Below, piece after piece: positions 42,127 to 51,318 of a stretch of 64,000 nucleotides of DNA (positions are counted from its first letter, which is position 1; every line of letters starts with the position of its first letter). Made by a program: the position numbers and the translations under genes. The stretch lies in the NCBI RefSeq assembly GCF_017873605.1, contig NZ_JAGGKI010000017.1, positions 50,149 to 114,148 of the forward strand, read 5' to 3'. The notes beneath the pieces were generated by a model. That model made no database searches. It was not told the DNA's origin and was given only the letters and a program-made list of their open reading frames with translations. Origin of the DNA: Paenibacillus lactis. Its GTDB lineage: Bacteria > Bacillota > Bacilli > Paenibacillales > Paenibacillaceae.

Positions 42127-42837
42127 TCAAGTTAGAATTCCCCTGATTCCAATATTGAACAAAATCGCTCCAATAACTGCTGCTCCGACTAATACAGAAG
42201 ACAACGGAGCTTTTACTATTTTTGTTCGCAGTTGTTCAAGCTTATTCATTATCCAATTTTTATATAGTATAAACACGATCAAGAGTAAAATTGAAGGAAG
42301 CACCATAATCACGTTATAGCCAATTAAAATGATTATGGACAAACCCGTGTTAAACGCTAAACCATCCATTAATAATATCGAGTAAAAATACGGTAAAGCT
42401 GTGGTAAACTCAATCGCAAATACAATAATTCCGAGTATGATCATCGCTCTTATAGACACTTGCGCAGGTAACCATTCCAAAAATCGGGATTCCATTTTTT
42501 TCTTAGGCTTATAAAAGCTGATCAGTACAAGGATGGCGCCAAGTATCGTATAAAACCAGCTTGAAATTTGACTGCGGGACATGCTTTCTATAAAACCAAT
42601 TATCTGCCCAACTCCCAGGTAAACCAAGATACCCATCATAAAATAGCAAAATTGTGTGGATATTAAAAAAAACATCAAACGCGATGCCAATTTTCCTCTT
42701 TGTATTAGAAGGATATAAGCTGTGATGGCCAATACCCCGGGGCTTAAAATGTCAATGAAAGCACAGAGCACAATAATGAGGAGTGCTGTTGTGAAATCTA
42801 TGTTGGTAGGAATTAATGATTCAATGATTTCAAGCAC
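42127..42837 (-). CDS. GAP/LysE-superfamily membrane protein
   Basis: 236 residues with six membrane helices; the opening LLIIVLCAFIDILSPGVLAI and the centrally placed charged loop (YKPKKKMESRF) fit the GAP/Sap branch of the LysE exporter superfamily. Such proteins export small molecules or glycolipid precursors. The start is GTG 42837 behind GGAGG. It is transcribed away from a TetR gene across a palindromic operator, so it is probably the repressed target. Confidence 0.65.
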   Translation of the reverse strand: MLEIIESLIPTNIDFTTALLIIVLCAFIDILSPGVLAITAYILLIQRGKLASRLMFFLISTQFCYFMMGILVYLGVGQIIGFIESMSRSQISSWFYTILGAILVLISFYKPKKKMESRFLEWLPAQVSIRAMIILGIIVFAIEFTTALPYFYSILLMDGLAFNTGLSIIILIGYNVIMVLPSILLLIVFILYKNWIMNKLEQLRTKIVKAPLSSVLVGAAVIGAILFNIGIRGILT

Positions 42838-42857
42838 CTCAACATCCTCCTTATTTA

Positions 42858-42908
42858 TTTATTTCGCACACTGTGATAAAATGATAATAACACAGTGTGC
42901 GAAATAAA
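42858..42908 (+). promoter_or_regulatory. Operator between the GAP-like gene and its TetR regulator
   Basis: Perfect 18-base inverted arms (42858-42875 and 42891-42908; core CGCACACTGTG / CACAGTGTGCG) flank a 15-base AT-rich centre that probably holds promoter elements for both directions. It lies exactly between the divergent starts, as expected for a TetR-family operator binding two dimers. Confidence 0.8.
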
Positions 42909-42925
42909 AGCAAGAGGTGATTTAA

Positions 42926-43519
42926 GTGCCAAAAATCGTTGATCATGATCATAAAAGGAAGATCATTGCTGAAACGGCTTGGAAAATTATCGAAACGGAA
43001 GGCATTGAACGAGCATCTATTCGCAGAATCGCATCTGAGGCTGGAATGTCTACCGGAGCACTAAGACATTATTTCTCAAACCAAGATGAATTACTCTTAT
43101 TTATCATGGAATATTTTCTTGCTCGCGGTAGAGAACGATCGGAAAATATATCCTGGTCAACAAACCCTCTTAATGCGGTACGCGAAACGTTGTTAGAATT
43201 AGTTCCGGTGAATCAGGATAAACAAACTGAAACGGGCGTTTGGTTAGTTTTCGCCATCCGCTCACTTACTAGTGCGGCTTTGAACGCAAAAAAAGATGAA
43301 CTCACTGAAGGAGAATATATTTTAATGGAAGCACTGCTTGAAATATTAATAAAAGCAGGCTATATAAACAAAACTATAAATATTGAAATTGAAACGTTAA
43401 GACTTGCCGTCATCATTGAAGGCTTATCCATTCATGCTCTTTTAAGACCGGATATATTCACAATTGAAAAAACGGAACAAATTATTACACACCACTTAAA
43501 TGAACTTTGCAATAAATAA
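42926..43519 (+). CDS. TetR-family transcriptional regulator
   Basis: The 197-residue protein has the TetR helix-turn-helix at residues about 10-55 (KIIAETAWKIIETEGIERAS, then IRRIASEAGMSTGALRHYF) and a TetR_C-like ligand domain. It starts at GTG 42926 behind AAGAGGTG. It most likely represses itself and the divergent membrane-protein gene through the operator described, with release by an unknown ligand, perhaps the exported compound. Confidence 0.85.
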   Translation: MPKIVDHDHKRKIIAETAWKIIETEGIERASIRRIASEAGMSTGALRHYFSNQDELLLFIMEYFLARGRERSENISWSTNPLNAVRETLLELVPVNQDKQTETGVWLVFAIRSLTSAALNAKKDELTEGEYILMEALLEILIKAGYINKTINIEIETLRLAVIIEGLSIHALLRPDIFTIEKTEQIITHHLNELCNK

Positions 43520-43713
43520 TATTGCTCTCATTTATTAAAACATGAATTAAATATAAGAGGTGTGCCACTTTTTCAGTAAGCACACCATCTTGACCATTCT
43601 GAACTTTCTTTTTTACTTTAACATATTGTTGAATTCTTCTTCATCAATTAAATTCAAATTCTCATAGCGCTCAACAAAAAACGGCATCTCTGCTGTTTCG
43701 TTAGTTGTATGTA

Positions 43714-43760
43714 TGGTGGAACCAAGTGGGATCGAACTCCTGACCTCTACACTGCCAGCG
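43714..43760 (-). other. tRNA 3-prime-end-like fragment
   Basis: Read on the minus strand the segment ends GTTCGATCCCACTTGGTTCC and ACCA, which is the T-loop, acceptor strand and CCA of a tRNA. The 5-prime half does not fold and the T-stem pairs poorly, so it is not a working gene. Such 3-prime ends are what integrases leave at attachment sites. Confidence 0.4.
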
Positions 43761-43784
43761 AAGCCTCTCCTACTATAATCGGTT

Positions 43785-44732
43785 TCACTGTCCCAAAACA
43801 AATTTGTAATGACTTAACAGTTTCTCTATTCGTTCCTTGATCAGTTCACGTAAAGATTCAGGTTTCACAGATATAACTTGATTACCAAATTTCATGAAAA
43901 AATCGGCGATGAACGCTTCTTCTCCTGGATTATAAAACCCCCTGATAACGGTTCTATTACCGCTGTCAATTTTCATAGAAGGGTAATGTTCTTTATAAAA
44001 AATATCTTGTGCATCTTCTTCAATTTCTACCTCAAAGTCAATACTGAACTCGGAACGATAAAGTTCTAGCGAACGATTCAGTAGATCATCAATCGTAAAA
44101 GGAGATTTCGTACTTTCTTCCACCATATCAGTAACTCGATCACATCGGAATACTCTATATTGATTCGTTGTAAGATCAATCCCCGACGCATACCATTGAC
44201 CAAACTTGGCGGAAATTTTGAAAAATTGAACAAGGTAACATTTTTCCTCGTTGTTTATGGAATATTGAATCGTGCAATTGCTCTCGTTTAGAATGCTTTG
44301 CAAGATTTTATCCAAAAATCGACTTTCATGATGATGCTGGTTCATTTCAAATTGCAGCACCCTCTTCATGATTTCAATTTGTTCGATTTGCTTTGGAGAA
44401 AGACAACTTTCAAACTTTTCATTGAGTTGATCGACGCTTAAATGAAATGGTGTAGATTCATAAGATTTTAGTGTCAACATAGCAAAGTATAACGCATACA
44501 ATTCATCCATCGTAAACATGATTGGGGATAGCAGGCGATTTTTTAGGATTCTGTAACGTCCATATCTACCATATTCCACAAAAATCGGCATTCCCAATTG
44601 CTCTAAAGATTTAATATCCCGTAGTGCTGTACTTTTTGAAATCTGATATTTCTCCATAAGATCATGCAAATGAAAGAAGTCTCTGCCATTAAGGTATCGG
44701 ATCATGTCATTTAATCGTTCTGATTTATTCAT
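43785..44732 (-). CDS. YafY-type HTH/WYL transcriptional regulator
   Basis: 315 residues: an N-terminal winged helix (FFHLHDLMEKYQISKSTALR, then DIKSLEQLGMPIFVEYG), a WYL-like ligand domain with QWYASGIDLTTNQYRVFRCD near 190, and a C-terminal WCX extension. It is transcribed divergently from the PhnB/VOC gene, 110 bases away, and probably controls it. Ligand unknown. It starts at ATG 44732 behind AAGAGG. Confidence 0.8.
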   Translation of the reverse strand: MNKSERLNDMIRYLNGRDFFHLHDLMEKYQISKSTALRDIKSLEQLGMPIFVEYGRYGRYRILKNRLLSPIMFTMDELYALYFAMLTLKSYESTPFHLSVDQLNEKFESCLSPKQIEQIEIMKRVLQFEMNQHHHESRFLDKILQSILNESNCTIQYSINNEEKCYLVQFFKISAKFGQWYASGIDLTTNQYRVFRCDRVTDMVEESTKSPFTIDDLLNRSLELYRSEFSIDFEVEIEEDAQDIFYKEHYPSMKIDSGNRTVIRGFYNPGEEAFIADFFMKFGNQVISVKPESLRELIKERIEKLLSHYKFVLGQ

Positions 44733-44842
44733 TATTGATAAACCTCTTTTAAGGTGTCATATTTTGATACCTTAAAATGTTACAATCAAATCAGTTATAT
44801 ATCAAGTTGTTAGTACAAATTAACGAAAAGGAGATCATGACT

Positions 44843-45289
44843 ATGAGTACAACACTGGAAGCAGCAATATTCTTATCCATGAACGGAAGAGCGAAAGAAG
44901 CTATCGAATTTTATAAGCGCCATTTTCATGCCCAAGAATTGCTACTAGTAACCTACGAAGACATGGCAAAACGTGACAGTTCATTTCAACTTACTGATGA
45001 AAATAAGCATTGGATTACTCACTCTGTTTTAACCATCGGTAAAACAAAGATAATGATCGCGGAAGACACAATGGACATCAGTGAAATGTATACGGTTGGA
45101 AATAATACGTCCATTTGTATTCAGAGTGCTGATTTAAAAGAAATTGAGAAGTTTTACAAGAGCTTGACCATGGATGAACGTGTAAGGATAATTGTCCCTT
45201 TATCCAGCAATATATTTAGCAAAGCATATGGGATCATTGAAGACCCTTTCGGTATTCAAATTCAACTGATGTATGACAATCGATTGTAA
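44843..45289 (+). CDS. PhnB-like VOC-superfamily protein
   Basis: A 148-residue protein with the vicinal-oxygen-chelate fold: AIFLSMNGRAKEAIEFYKRH at the start and YGIIEDPFGIQIQLMYD at the end, each typical of the 3-dmu-9_3-mt/PhnB group. Members bind small ligands or confer resistance to them; no activity can be assigned. I place the start at ATG 44843, nine bases after AAGGAG (44837 is too close). Confidence 0.7.
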   Translation: MSTTLEAAIFLSMNGRAKEAIEFYKRHFHAQELLLVTYEDMAKRDSSFQLTDENKHWITHSVLTIGKTKIMIAEDTMDISEMYTVGNNTSICIQSADLKEIEKFYKSLTMDERVRIIVPLSSNIFSKAYGIIEDPFGIQIQLMYDNRL

Positions 45290-45294
45290 TAAAG

Positions 45295-45321
45295 TGGTTC
45301 GTAGAGCCGGGATCGAACCCT
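45295..45321 (-). other. Second tRNA 3-prime-end-like fragment
   Basis: On the minus strand it reads GTTCGATCCCGGCTCTACGA then ACCA, again a T-loop, acceptor strand and CCA without a matching 5-prime part. It lies six bases after the VOC stop. With the fragment at 43714 it brackets the WYL/VOC pair. Confidence 0.35.
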
Positions 45322-45381
45322 CAAGGTTCGCCCCTTCAAGCGATCCGCCAAACACAAAAAAGCACGCCATTACTTGGCGTG

Positions 45382-45708
45382 TCAGATTGAAGACAAACTC
45401 CCGAACGACATGCATCGCATCGGGAGTTTGTCGTTGAATGAAATAAATGTGGAGCTAAACCTCGGGTTATTATCGAAAGGTCGACCTGACTTCCATAGCC
45501 AGGTCGCCAGTTTTTTCAGATTCATGGCTACAAACGTAAGCATCGCCTGCATGGTAACCTTCTCCAAGCCTCTCAAGGTCGTCCATCGCATGCCATGCTT
45601 TTCTTTCATGTCTGCAAACACACGCTCAATCGTTTCTTTTCGCTGTGCATAAATTTCTCGACTGCCTTCCGTGTGGCGCAAATGATCCACTTCCTCCAAA
45701 TAGTGCAC
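45382..45708 (-). pseudogene. C-terminal fragment of an IS1182-family transposase
   Basis: About 108 codons remain with IYAQRKETIERVFADMKEKH and GMRWTTLRGLEKVTMQAML, the C-terminal catalytic-Glu region of IS1182-type transposases. The N-terminal three quarters are missing; the frame meets unrelated DNA at about 45708. A small hairpin at about 45363-45382 may be from the IS end. Confidence 0.75.
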
Positions 45709-45843
45709 CTAGATGTGGCGGCGGCTGACCCGCTTGGTACAATCTCTGCTTTCCAATCAGAAAAAAATTGAGCAGGACATTATTCCGTTGATAGCGCCTT
45801 TTTTCGCTGAACTAGGCATGTTGAATGTTGCTCACTGTTAATT

Positions 45844-47450
45844 AGTTACCCCTGAAAAAATCAGGGTTTTGATCAAAAATAAAAGGAATTCACTGCCTCA
45901 AAATGGAATTAGTTATTGTCCAGATAACCATCCAAAGGGGGGCCGAATTCCTATGCTTATGAATTCTTCATTGCCCCTCAAAATCCTTTTGAGGTGAGAA
46001 AAATGTTGAAACTTCGTGAAGAACAAATCACATTGTGGGATTCCATCATCTCTGAGAGCGTATGGTCGTTGCCTGAAGAACTGGCTAAAATAGATGCCTT
46101 GCTGGATGATGAACGTTTCATGCAGCCTTTTCTAGAGAAGCATCACACCCGAAGGGGCCGTCCGACCAAAGCGATTGAAACCTTCCTGCGTCTCATGTAT
46201 CTGAAGCGCCGCTACAATTTCGGTTACGAATCCCTCGTGCAGGAAGTAGGCGACAGTCTGACGTGGCGGCGATTTTGCCGCATACCCATTGACGAAAAGA
46301 TGCCTGATCCGACGACCTTGATCAAAGCGCGCCAGCGCTATGGCGAAGAATGGGTCGAACAACTCAATGAGCTTTTGCTTCAAAAACTGGATGAAGCGAA
46401 GGTGCTCAAACACCGGAAGCTGCGGACGGATACCACCGTAGTCGAATCGGATGTACATCATCCGACCGATGCGACCTTGCTGCAGGATGGCGTAAAGGTC
46501 ATCACTCGCCTGGTAGGCAAGATCCGGAAAGTGGCGTCCGAAGCGACCCGGAACTTCGAGGATAAAAACAGTGAAGTGAAGCAACACATCCTTTCGATCG
46601 CCAAGTTGCTGCGCCGGCGCACGCAACAGTCATGGGACGAGCTCAATGCCATAACGGAGCAAGTCGTTGCGATGACGGAAGACGTATGTCAGAAATCAAC
46701 AGCTGTTATGAATCTTACAAAGGATAAAGGTAAGGCGTCCGTCAAGGCGATGAAAGAGAAGTTAGGTGAAGCTATTACCTTGACCCAAAAGCTCGTCGAT
46801 CAGGCCAAGCAAGTGGTATCCGGAAACCGCATTATTCCAGATCGGATCGTCAGCTTCTTTGATCCTGAAGCACGCCCGATCAAAAAAGGGAAGCTATCCA
46901 AGAGCGCGGAATTCGGATACAAAGCGCGAATCGATGAAACCGAAAATGGGTTTGTAACCGGCTATGAGTTATACAAAGGTAACCCCTCGGACGACGAAAT
47001 GCTCGTTCCCGCCGTGGTACAACATAAAGAACGATTTGGCTCGGTGCCCCGTGCTGTGGCAACCGACCGCGGCTTCGGCAGCAAGAAAAATGAATCGACC
47101 CTTGCAGAACTGGGTGTAACACGAATCAGCACCCCATTCTGAGGGAAGAAGAGCAAGAAACGTGCGGAACTTGAGAAACAGTTATGGTATAAAGATTTGC
47201 AACGCTTCCGCGCTGCAGGTGAAGCCAAAATCATTTTACTGAAACGCAGGTACGGTTTAAACCGCAGCCGGTACAGGGGCTTTGTTGGCTCAAAAACCTG
47301 GATCGGCTTGGGAATTTGGGTTCATAACCTCAGAAAAGCCGCTCAGATGATCAAATAAGGCAAAGAAATGGAATACAAAGGAAATATGTCCACCTGAAAA
47401 TTTCAAGGAGAGTAGAGCGAACTCTAAATTCGAATTTTTCAGGGGTAACT
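45844..47450 (+). mobile_element. Complete insertion sequence of ISNCY/IS1202 type
   Basis: The terminal inverted repeats AGTTACCCCTGAAAAA are identical over 16 bases at both ends (45844 onward and to 47450). The flanks show AATT on each side, extendable to AATTAG if two bases are counted inside the repeat. The element is 1607 bp with one transposase gene. It has inserted into DNA already full of IS debris, and the intact ends mean the insertion is younger than its neighbours. Confidence 0.75.
46003..47358 (+). pseudogene. ISNCY-type transposase with an in-frame TGA
   Basis: The frame from ATG 46003 (behind GAGGTGA) encodes the N-terminal domain LEKHHTRRGRPTKAIETFLR, a catalytic region LRTDTTVVESDVHHP, and VATDRGFGSKKNE. 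It stops at TGA 47140-47142. The same frame continues without any shift for 71 codons (GKKSKKRAELEKQLWYKDLQ, RRYGLNRSRYRGFVGSKTW) to TAA 47356, which is the expected C-terminus with the last catalytic acid. A single C-to-T change (CGA to TGA) explains it. Transposition in cis should be lost unless the codon is read through. Confidence 0.8.
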
Positions 47451-47464
47451 AATTAGAAACGAAA

Positions 47465-47570
47465 AGTAATCCTGAATTTCGAACGTACAGCTCCGTGGAA
47501 ACGTGAAAAGGGATCCAAATCTTTGGTAGAATGGTGTTTGACTGAAACACATCACCCAAAGAGAGGAGCA
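47465..47570 (+). repeat. IS1380-like left end, copy 1
   Basis: A segment of about 100 bases (GAATTTCGAA, ACGTGAAAAGGG, AACACATCAC) lies directly before the IS1380-like gene and recurs, diverged, at about 48830-48925. Confidence 0.5.
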
Positions 47571-47578
47571 CCTTTTAG

Positions 47579-48446
47579 GTGAAGTCTACCACACCCGTCA
47601 GCAAGATCAAGACTGAATTTTCCTTGGAGAATGCCACCAGCTTCGGAGGCATCAAAATCTTTCTGGAATACCTTGAGAAAATAAAGCTCTCCGAAGCGTT
47701 ACGTGACATCTCTTGCGGCAAAGGACGAAATTCTCTCTTTCCGATTTACCGCATTCTGCTTTATCTCATCGTGGGTTGGATGCTCGGCTGCGAGCGGCTC
47801 TTTCATTTTCGCAAACTATAGCGCGACTAGCTTCTGAAGCGATTTCTTGGCGGGCGATGCCCACACCATACCTTGCTGTACAAAGAACTGATTCGATTGA
47901 GAACATCTTGTCCTAACTTGCGGTTCGAACTGCGAACGCTCAATCAGACCGTCATTCGGCCCTGCCTGCCGTCTAAACTTGTCCTTGATCTGGATTCGAC
48001 GGCGGAAACCGTATACGGCGATCAAGTCGGCGCAGAGAAAGGAAAGAACCCGCACAAGCCCGGCCGCAAAAGCTACCACCCGCTACTGACATTTGAGGGG
48101 CAGTCTCGCCTGTGCCTGAATGACTTCCTCCGATCTGGGAACACGCATGCCTCTACGGATGCTGCTTCATTCTTAGACAACACGTTCGAGCTCCTTGGCG
48201 GACGTTCGGTGAAATATGCCCGATTCGACAAGGGCTTCGGCGGCGAGGAGTTCTATAGCCTGTGGGAAGGCAAGAACATCGGCTACGTCGGCAAGCTGAA
48301 AAGGACGCAGCGCCTTGCGGCGCAGGTGCAGCCTGCCGGTACTGGAAACGATTTGTCGATGAAGACTGGATTATCGAAGGGATAACGCTCATTTACAAAG
48401 CGACATCCTGGAAAAAGCCCCGCCGCGTGGCGATCATTGTAGTAAA
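47579..48446 (+). pseudogene. IS1380-family transposase, broken by stops, a frameshift and truncation
   Basis: The pieces read in order: VSKIKTEFSLENATSFGGIK, GWMLGCERLFHFRKL, two in-frame TAG codons (47819 and 47831), KLVLDLDSTAETVYGDQ with the first catalytic Asp, GRKSYHPLLTFEGQ, and then after a frameshift near 48345 WKRFVDEDWIIEGITLIYKA. The sequence joins a VanZ-like reading frame at about 48447, so the last third of the transposase is missing. It is inactive. Confidence 0.75.
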
Positions 48447-48846
48447 ACCTATTGGTTTTATTGATAGAATACAATCCATACTTGAAAATAGGAGTATCGG
48501 GATCTGGAACTACAATGTAGATCCTTTTCGAAGTATCTCAAGTTATTTCCGTTTTAAAACGACTCCATTTGCCTTCATAAATATTTTGGGTAATATTGTT
48601 ACGTTCTGTCCATTAGGATTCTTAATCCCTACTATTTTTACAAAGTACAGGAAACTTTCTAAGACTTTGTTGATTTGTTTAATCAGTATAATTGGGATCG
48701 AGAGTTTCCAATTTGTCACAATGTTAGGTTATTTTGATGTTGATGATATCATTTTGAATATGACAGGTTGTTTAATTGGATATTTTGTTTATAGTGGGTT
48801 TAGAATATTAGCCAGGAAAATAGCTAAACCTGAATTTCGAAAGTAA
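48447..48846 (+). pseudogene. VanZ-like fragment fused to the IS1380 relic
   Basis: About 130 codons give FAFINILGNIVTFCPLGFLI and IIGIESFQFVTMLGYFDVDD, the VanZ core seen also in the gene at 26493. The beginning is missing (the frame runs in from transposase sequence), and the last codons, reading PEFRK and stop, come from the second IS1380-like end. So this is a piece of a VanZ-like gene caught between two copies of the same IS end. It has no start site of its own. Confidence 0.65.
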
Positions 48847-48925
48847 CAACTCTATGAATACGTGAAAAGGGCTCAAAATCTTAGATAATGGTGCTGGATG
48901 CTGAACACATCACATAGAGTGCGAT
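48825..48925 (+). repeat. IS1380-like left end, copy 2
   Basis: A diverged direct repeat of 47465-47570, sharing GAATTTCGAA, ACGTGAAAAGGG and GAACACATCAC. No transposase follows it. Confidence 0.5.
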
Positions 48926-49197
48926 TACTTGACTTTCATAGAAAAAGGGGTTAAATAACTCAACTGGATATAAGGACCTGCAATCAGGTATTAAACTTTT
49001 ATAGCCGTCAGCAAGTCTGACCGCTAATCCGCGTAGATTTTTGCCCTGGAAACTTTGCTTCCACCGGGTTAGCATCTAGGTAAAAGAAACAGTACGCGAG
49101 CTAGAGAACTGATCTTAGTACGCATTATTTCATGAATAAAAATTGTAAATAGACTGTTGTACGGTCTTTTTTCGTTTATAGCGATTTGAATTCAGAT
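48926..49197 (+). other. IS debris without a gene
   Basis: This stretch has no supported coding frame. Fragments such as CTGGAAACTTTGCTTCCACC on the plus strand look like pieces of a transposase read antisense, but nothing is long enough to classify. Confidence 0.35.
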
Positions 49198-49446
49198 TTA
49201 GAAGTCTGTTTTCCTATTACAAGCGTTTATTATACGCACATGGAGTTTACTCAATAAAGAAAATAAGAAATGCTGATGATCTTGCAGCATAAGGTTATCG
49301 GCATTTCCCGACGGTGTTTCATACTCGTGGCTTACAATTTCGCGCATGAGTGCCATTTGCTCTCCGGGATCCAATTTGCGGCTAACCAGGGGCGCAATCA
49401 AGCCGTAACGGAAGTTAGCCTCTTGCTGCCTTGCTTGCTCATCCAT
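49198..49446 (-). pseudogene. N-terminal fragment of an IS481-like transposase
   Basis: The first about 45 codons (ANFRYGLIAPLVSRKLDPGE, then MREIVSHEYETPSG) match the opening of helix-turn-helix plus DDE transposases of the IS481/Mu-like group. The sense then changes abruptly (NADNLMLQDHQ and so on). It lies just downstream of the DUF6431 gene on the same strand, the usual two-gene order of this element type. The catalytic domain is absent. Confidence 0.55.
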
Positions 49447-49469
49447 GCAAAATCTCCTCTCCCTGTGGT

Positions 49470-50225
49470 CTATGAGAGTATCCCATAGACGCTAGAAACC
49501 AGGGAGGGCGCATATTTTGTGGGATCGGGAGGGCAACTTGCCGTCCAGGCGATTTTTAAAGCGATTTTGGAGGCGACTTTCGCTTGCCGTGCTCCTTGGC
49601 GGCGGATGCTGAAGGAATTTATAAGCGTGATGCTGCATGCAGGTAACCCTGCATTTAGAAAAGTCCAATAGCCCCGTCTAGATGCGCCAGCGGGGATGAA
49701 TCGGGATAACAGTTTGTTCAGCCAATCCAGTGTGTCCATTGGCGTTGGATTCATCATGGTGGGGTAAAGGCGGAGCATATCTTCGTCTACTCCCCCGGCA
49801 ATGAATTGCCCGGCAACCCAAAGTGCCGCATTTGCTGCGCGGTGCAAATGCCTTGCCCACCAGCGTTTCAACGTACGGAAGCTGTAACGTACGCTAGATG
49901 TTGTCGTGCTTTCTGCGATCTGCCGCCAAGAGAATCCCTTGCGCTTGCGCTTCAATGCCGCTTCTCGCACCCAAGTCGCATACCGGGCCCATGGAATCAG
50001 AAATTCCGGAAGAAGGGAAATCGTCTTATTACAAGCAGGACAGTACCAGCGGTAGATGGGGATCAGGATGACTTCGTGTTTCGTCACAACGCCTCGCCAA
50101 TAACGACCGTGTTTATGGAGAAGCCGGCCGCAATCGTCACAGCAGATTTGGACGTCAGGAGATTGATTCTCGAAAGTGCGTAAATAAGCCTTGCAAGAAA
50201 GGCCGAAATAAAGTACTTTTGACAT
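49470..50225 (-). CDS. DUF6431-type zinc-ribbon protein of an insertion element
   Basis: About 251 residues from ATG 50225. The N-terminal part has two CxxC pairs (QICCDDCGRLL and YRWYCPACNKTISLLP), so a zinc ribbon, followed by a basic helical region (LKRKRKGFSWRQIAE) suited to DNA binding. Such proteins accompany IS481-like transposases in Bacillales. The C-terminal third (SFSIRRQGARQAKVASK) looks out of pattern and may be frameshifted, so the gene is perhaps decayed like its partner. Confidence 0.6.
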   Translation of the reverse strand: MSKVLYFGLSCKAYLRTFENQSPDVQICCDDCGRLLHKHGRYWRGVVTKHEVILIPIYRWYCPACNKTISLLPEFLIPWARYATWVREAALKRKRKGFSWRQIAESTTTSSVRYSFRTLKRWWARHLHRAANAALWVAGQFIAGGVDEDMLRLYPTMMNPTPMDTLDWLNKLLSRFIPAGASRRGYWTFLNAGLPACSITLINSFSIRRQGARQAKVASKIALKIAWTASCPPDPTKYAPSLVSSVYGILS

Positions 50226-50285
50226 GATGAAGTGAATGCTCCCGGGGATCCTCTCCAAAGGTTCGGGAGCATTTTCCTATTTAAT

Positions 50286-50337
50286 CGACAATAGCCTAAT
50301 CCCCCGTCAATGTACAGAAGGGATTAGGCTATTGTCG
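50286..50337 (+). repeat. Inverted repeat with 18-bp perfect arms
   Basis: CGACAATAGCCTAATCCC at 50286-50303 is matched exactly by its reverse complement at 50320-50337 around a 16-base loop. It lies upstream of the DUF6431 gene at the edge of that IS relic. There is no T-run after it. Confidence 0.75.
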
Positions 50338-50344
50338 GCTGTTT

Positions 50345-50371
50345 ATTCGGTTTGGCTCCGCCAAACCGAAT
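50345..50371 (+). repeat. Inverted repeat with 12-bp perfect arms and a 3-base loop
   Basis: ATTCGGTTTGGC and GCCAAACCGAAT flank TCC, forming a very stable hairpin eight bases after the previous one. A third small hairpin (CCGCC with GGCGG) lies at about 50390-50412. Confidence 0.75.
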
Positions 50372-50429
50372 GGCGAATCCATGGTTTTTTTCCGCCAAAT
50401 AATCAGGCGGCGAACAGCATATCATGATT

Positions 50430-50929
50430 TCAAACGTTTTTAATAATAGACAAACATGATATTGCTTTAGCAACTTTTCTGAAAGCTATGAAATAAAAAG
50501 AGGGAGGGAAGGGGGGCGAAATAACAAGAAAAAATGCCCGATGAAAAGAAGTTTTGAGCTGTGTTATTAAGGGAAGAAGAAAATTGAAAGGAGTATATCC
50601 GGGTTTGCTAAAGGACCTAAACCTAAGGTAAAGTATCCGGAATCACCAGTAAAATGAAAGAGCATAAGCTTACGCGTCCTTTTTGTCTCAAGAAGCATGC
50701 AAAATTGCAGTCTCTAGTTAGGTATCCTATCATGCCGCATATCTACTACGAGACCAGTTTGCCGCATAACCCTTGAACCAAGTAAAAAGGCCGTCGTTTC
50801 CGACGACCTCCCCCTGATATTTGATCATTGCTTGGTCTCCGATAAATTTAACCTATGATAATCTTCTGATGCCCAAGTTTACCACATATATTTATTTTTT
50901 ATAAACATATTATACGAGGAGATACTGAT
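50430..50929 (+). other. 500 bases without a supported gene
   Basis: AT-rich, with no good start site linked to a recognisable protein on either strand. It contains the minus-strand terminator at 50786-50808. Confidence 0.4.
50786..50808 (-). terminator. Intrinsic terminator on the minus strand
   Basis: Read on the minus strand, AGGTCGTCGG pairs with ACGACGGCCT (one mismatch) around a short loop, followed by five T residues. It could end transcripts of the germination operon, about 510 bases downstream of its last gene. Confidence 0.5.
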
Positions 50930-51139
50930 ATAAAAAAAACGGTAATTGGTATTCTAATAGTCTGTTTTGTTTATTTTTCAATGCACCAAGATTTTGAAAA
51001 TAGTTTAATGCTTGGTTATTTAATTATGATTATAGTGACTTCACTTCTTGCTTTCCTCCGACAGAAGTATTATTTGATAGGGAAATCTATGAAATGGTTA
51101 TTCCGCACGAGATCAACCCGTTCAAAATCAGTACCCTAG
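50930..51139 (+). pseudogene. Small membrane protein reading frame lacking a normal start codon
   Basis: About 69 codons encode two hydrophobic segments (VIGILIVCFVYFSM and LGYLIMIIVTSLLAFL) and a basic tail. AGGAG lies eight bases before the first sense codon, which is ATA and not ATG. Either AUA is used, or an ATG has mutated, or this is chance. No family recognised. Confidence 0.3.
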
Positions 51140-51318
51140 AATCTGGCTACAAGGCTGGTATGAAGGAACGGTTTATTATAAGCATTAATTTTGCCGCTAG
51201 TAATCATTCGTTTTCAGTCATCCTTCATATCTCCTGTTAAGGTTCTGTCACAAGGATTGGCGGATCATAGTGGTACTAAACTGGGAAGAACCCGCAAAAC
51301 AATTCATTCATTCTACGT

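Noticed and set aside
43690..43780. A functional tRNA gene on the minus strand
   Set aside because: Only the 3-prime end is tRNA-like; no cloverleaf with paired acceptor and D-arm can be drawn.
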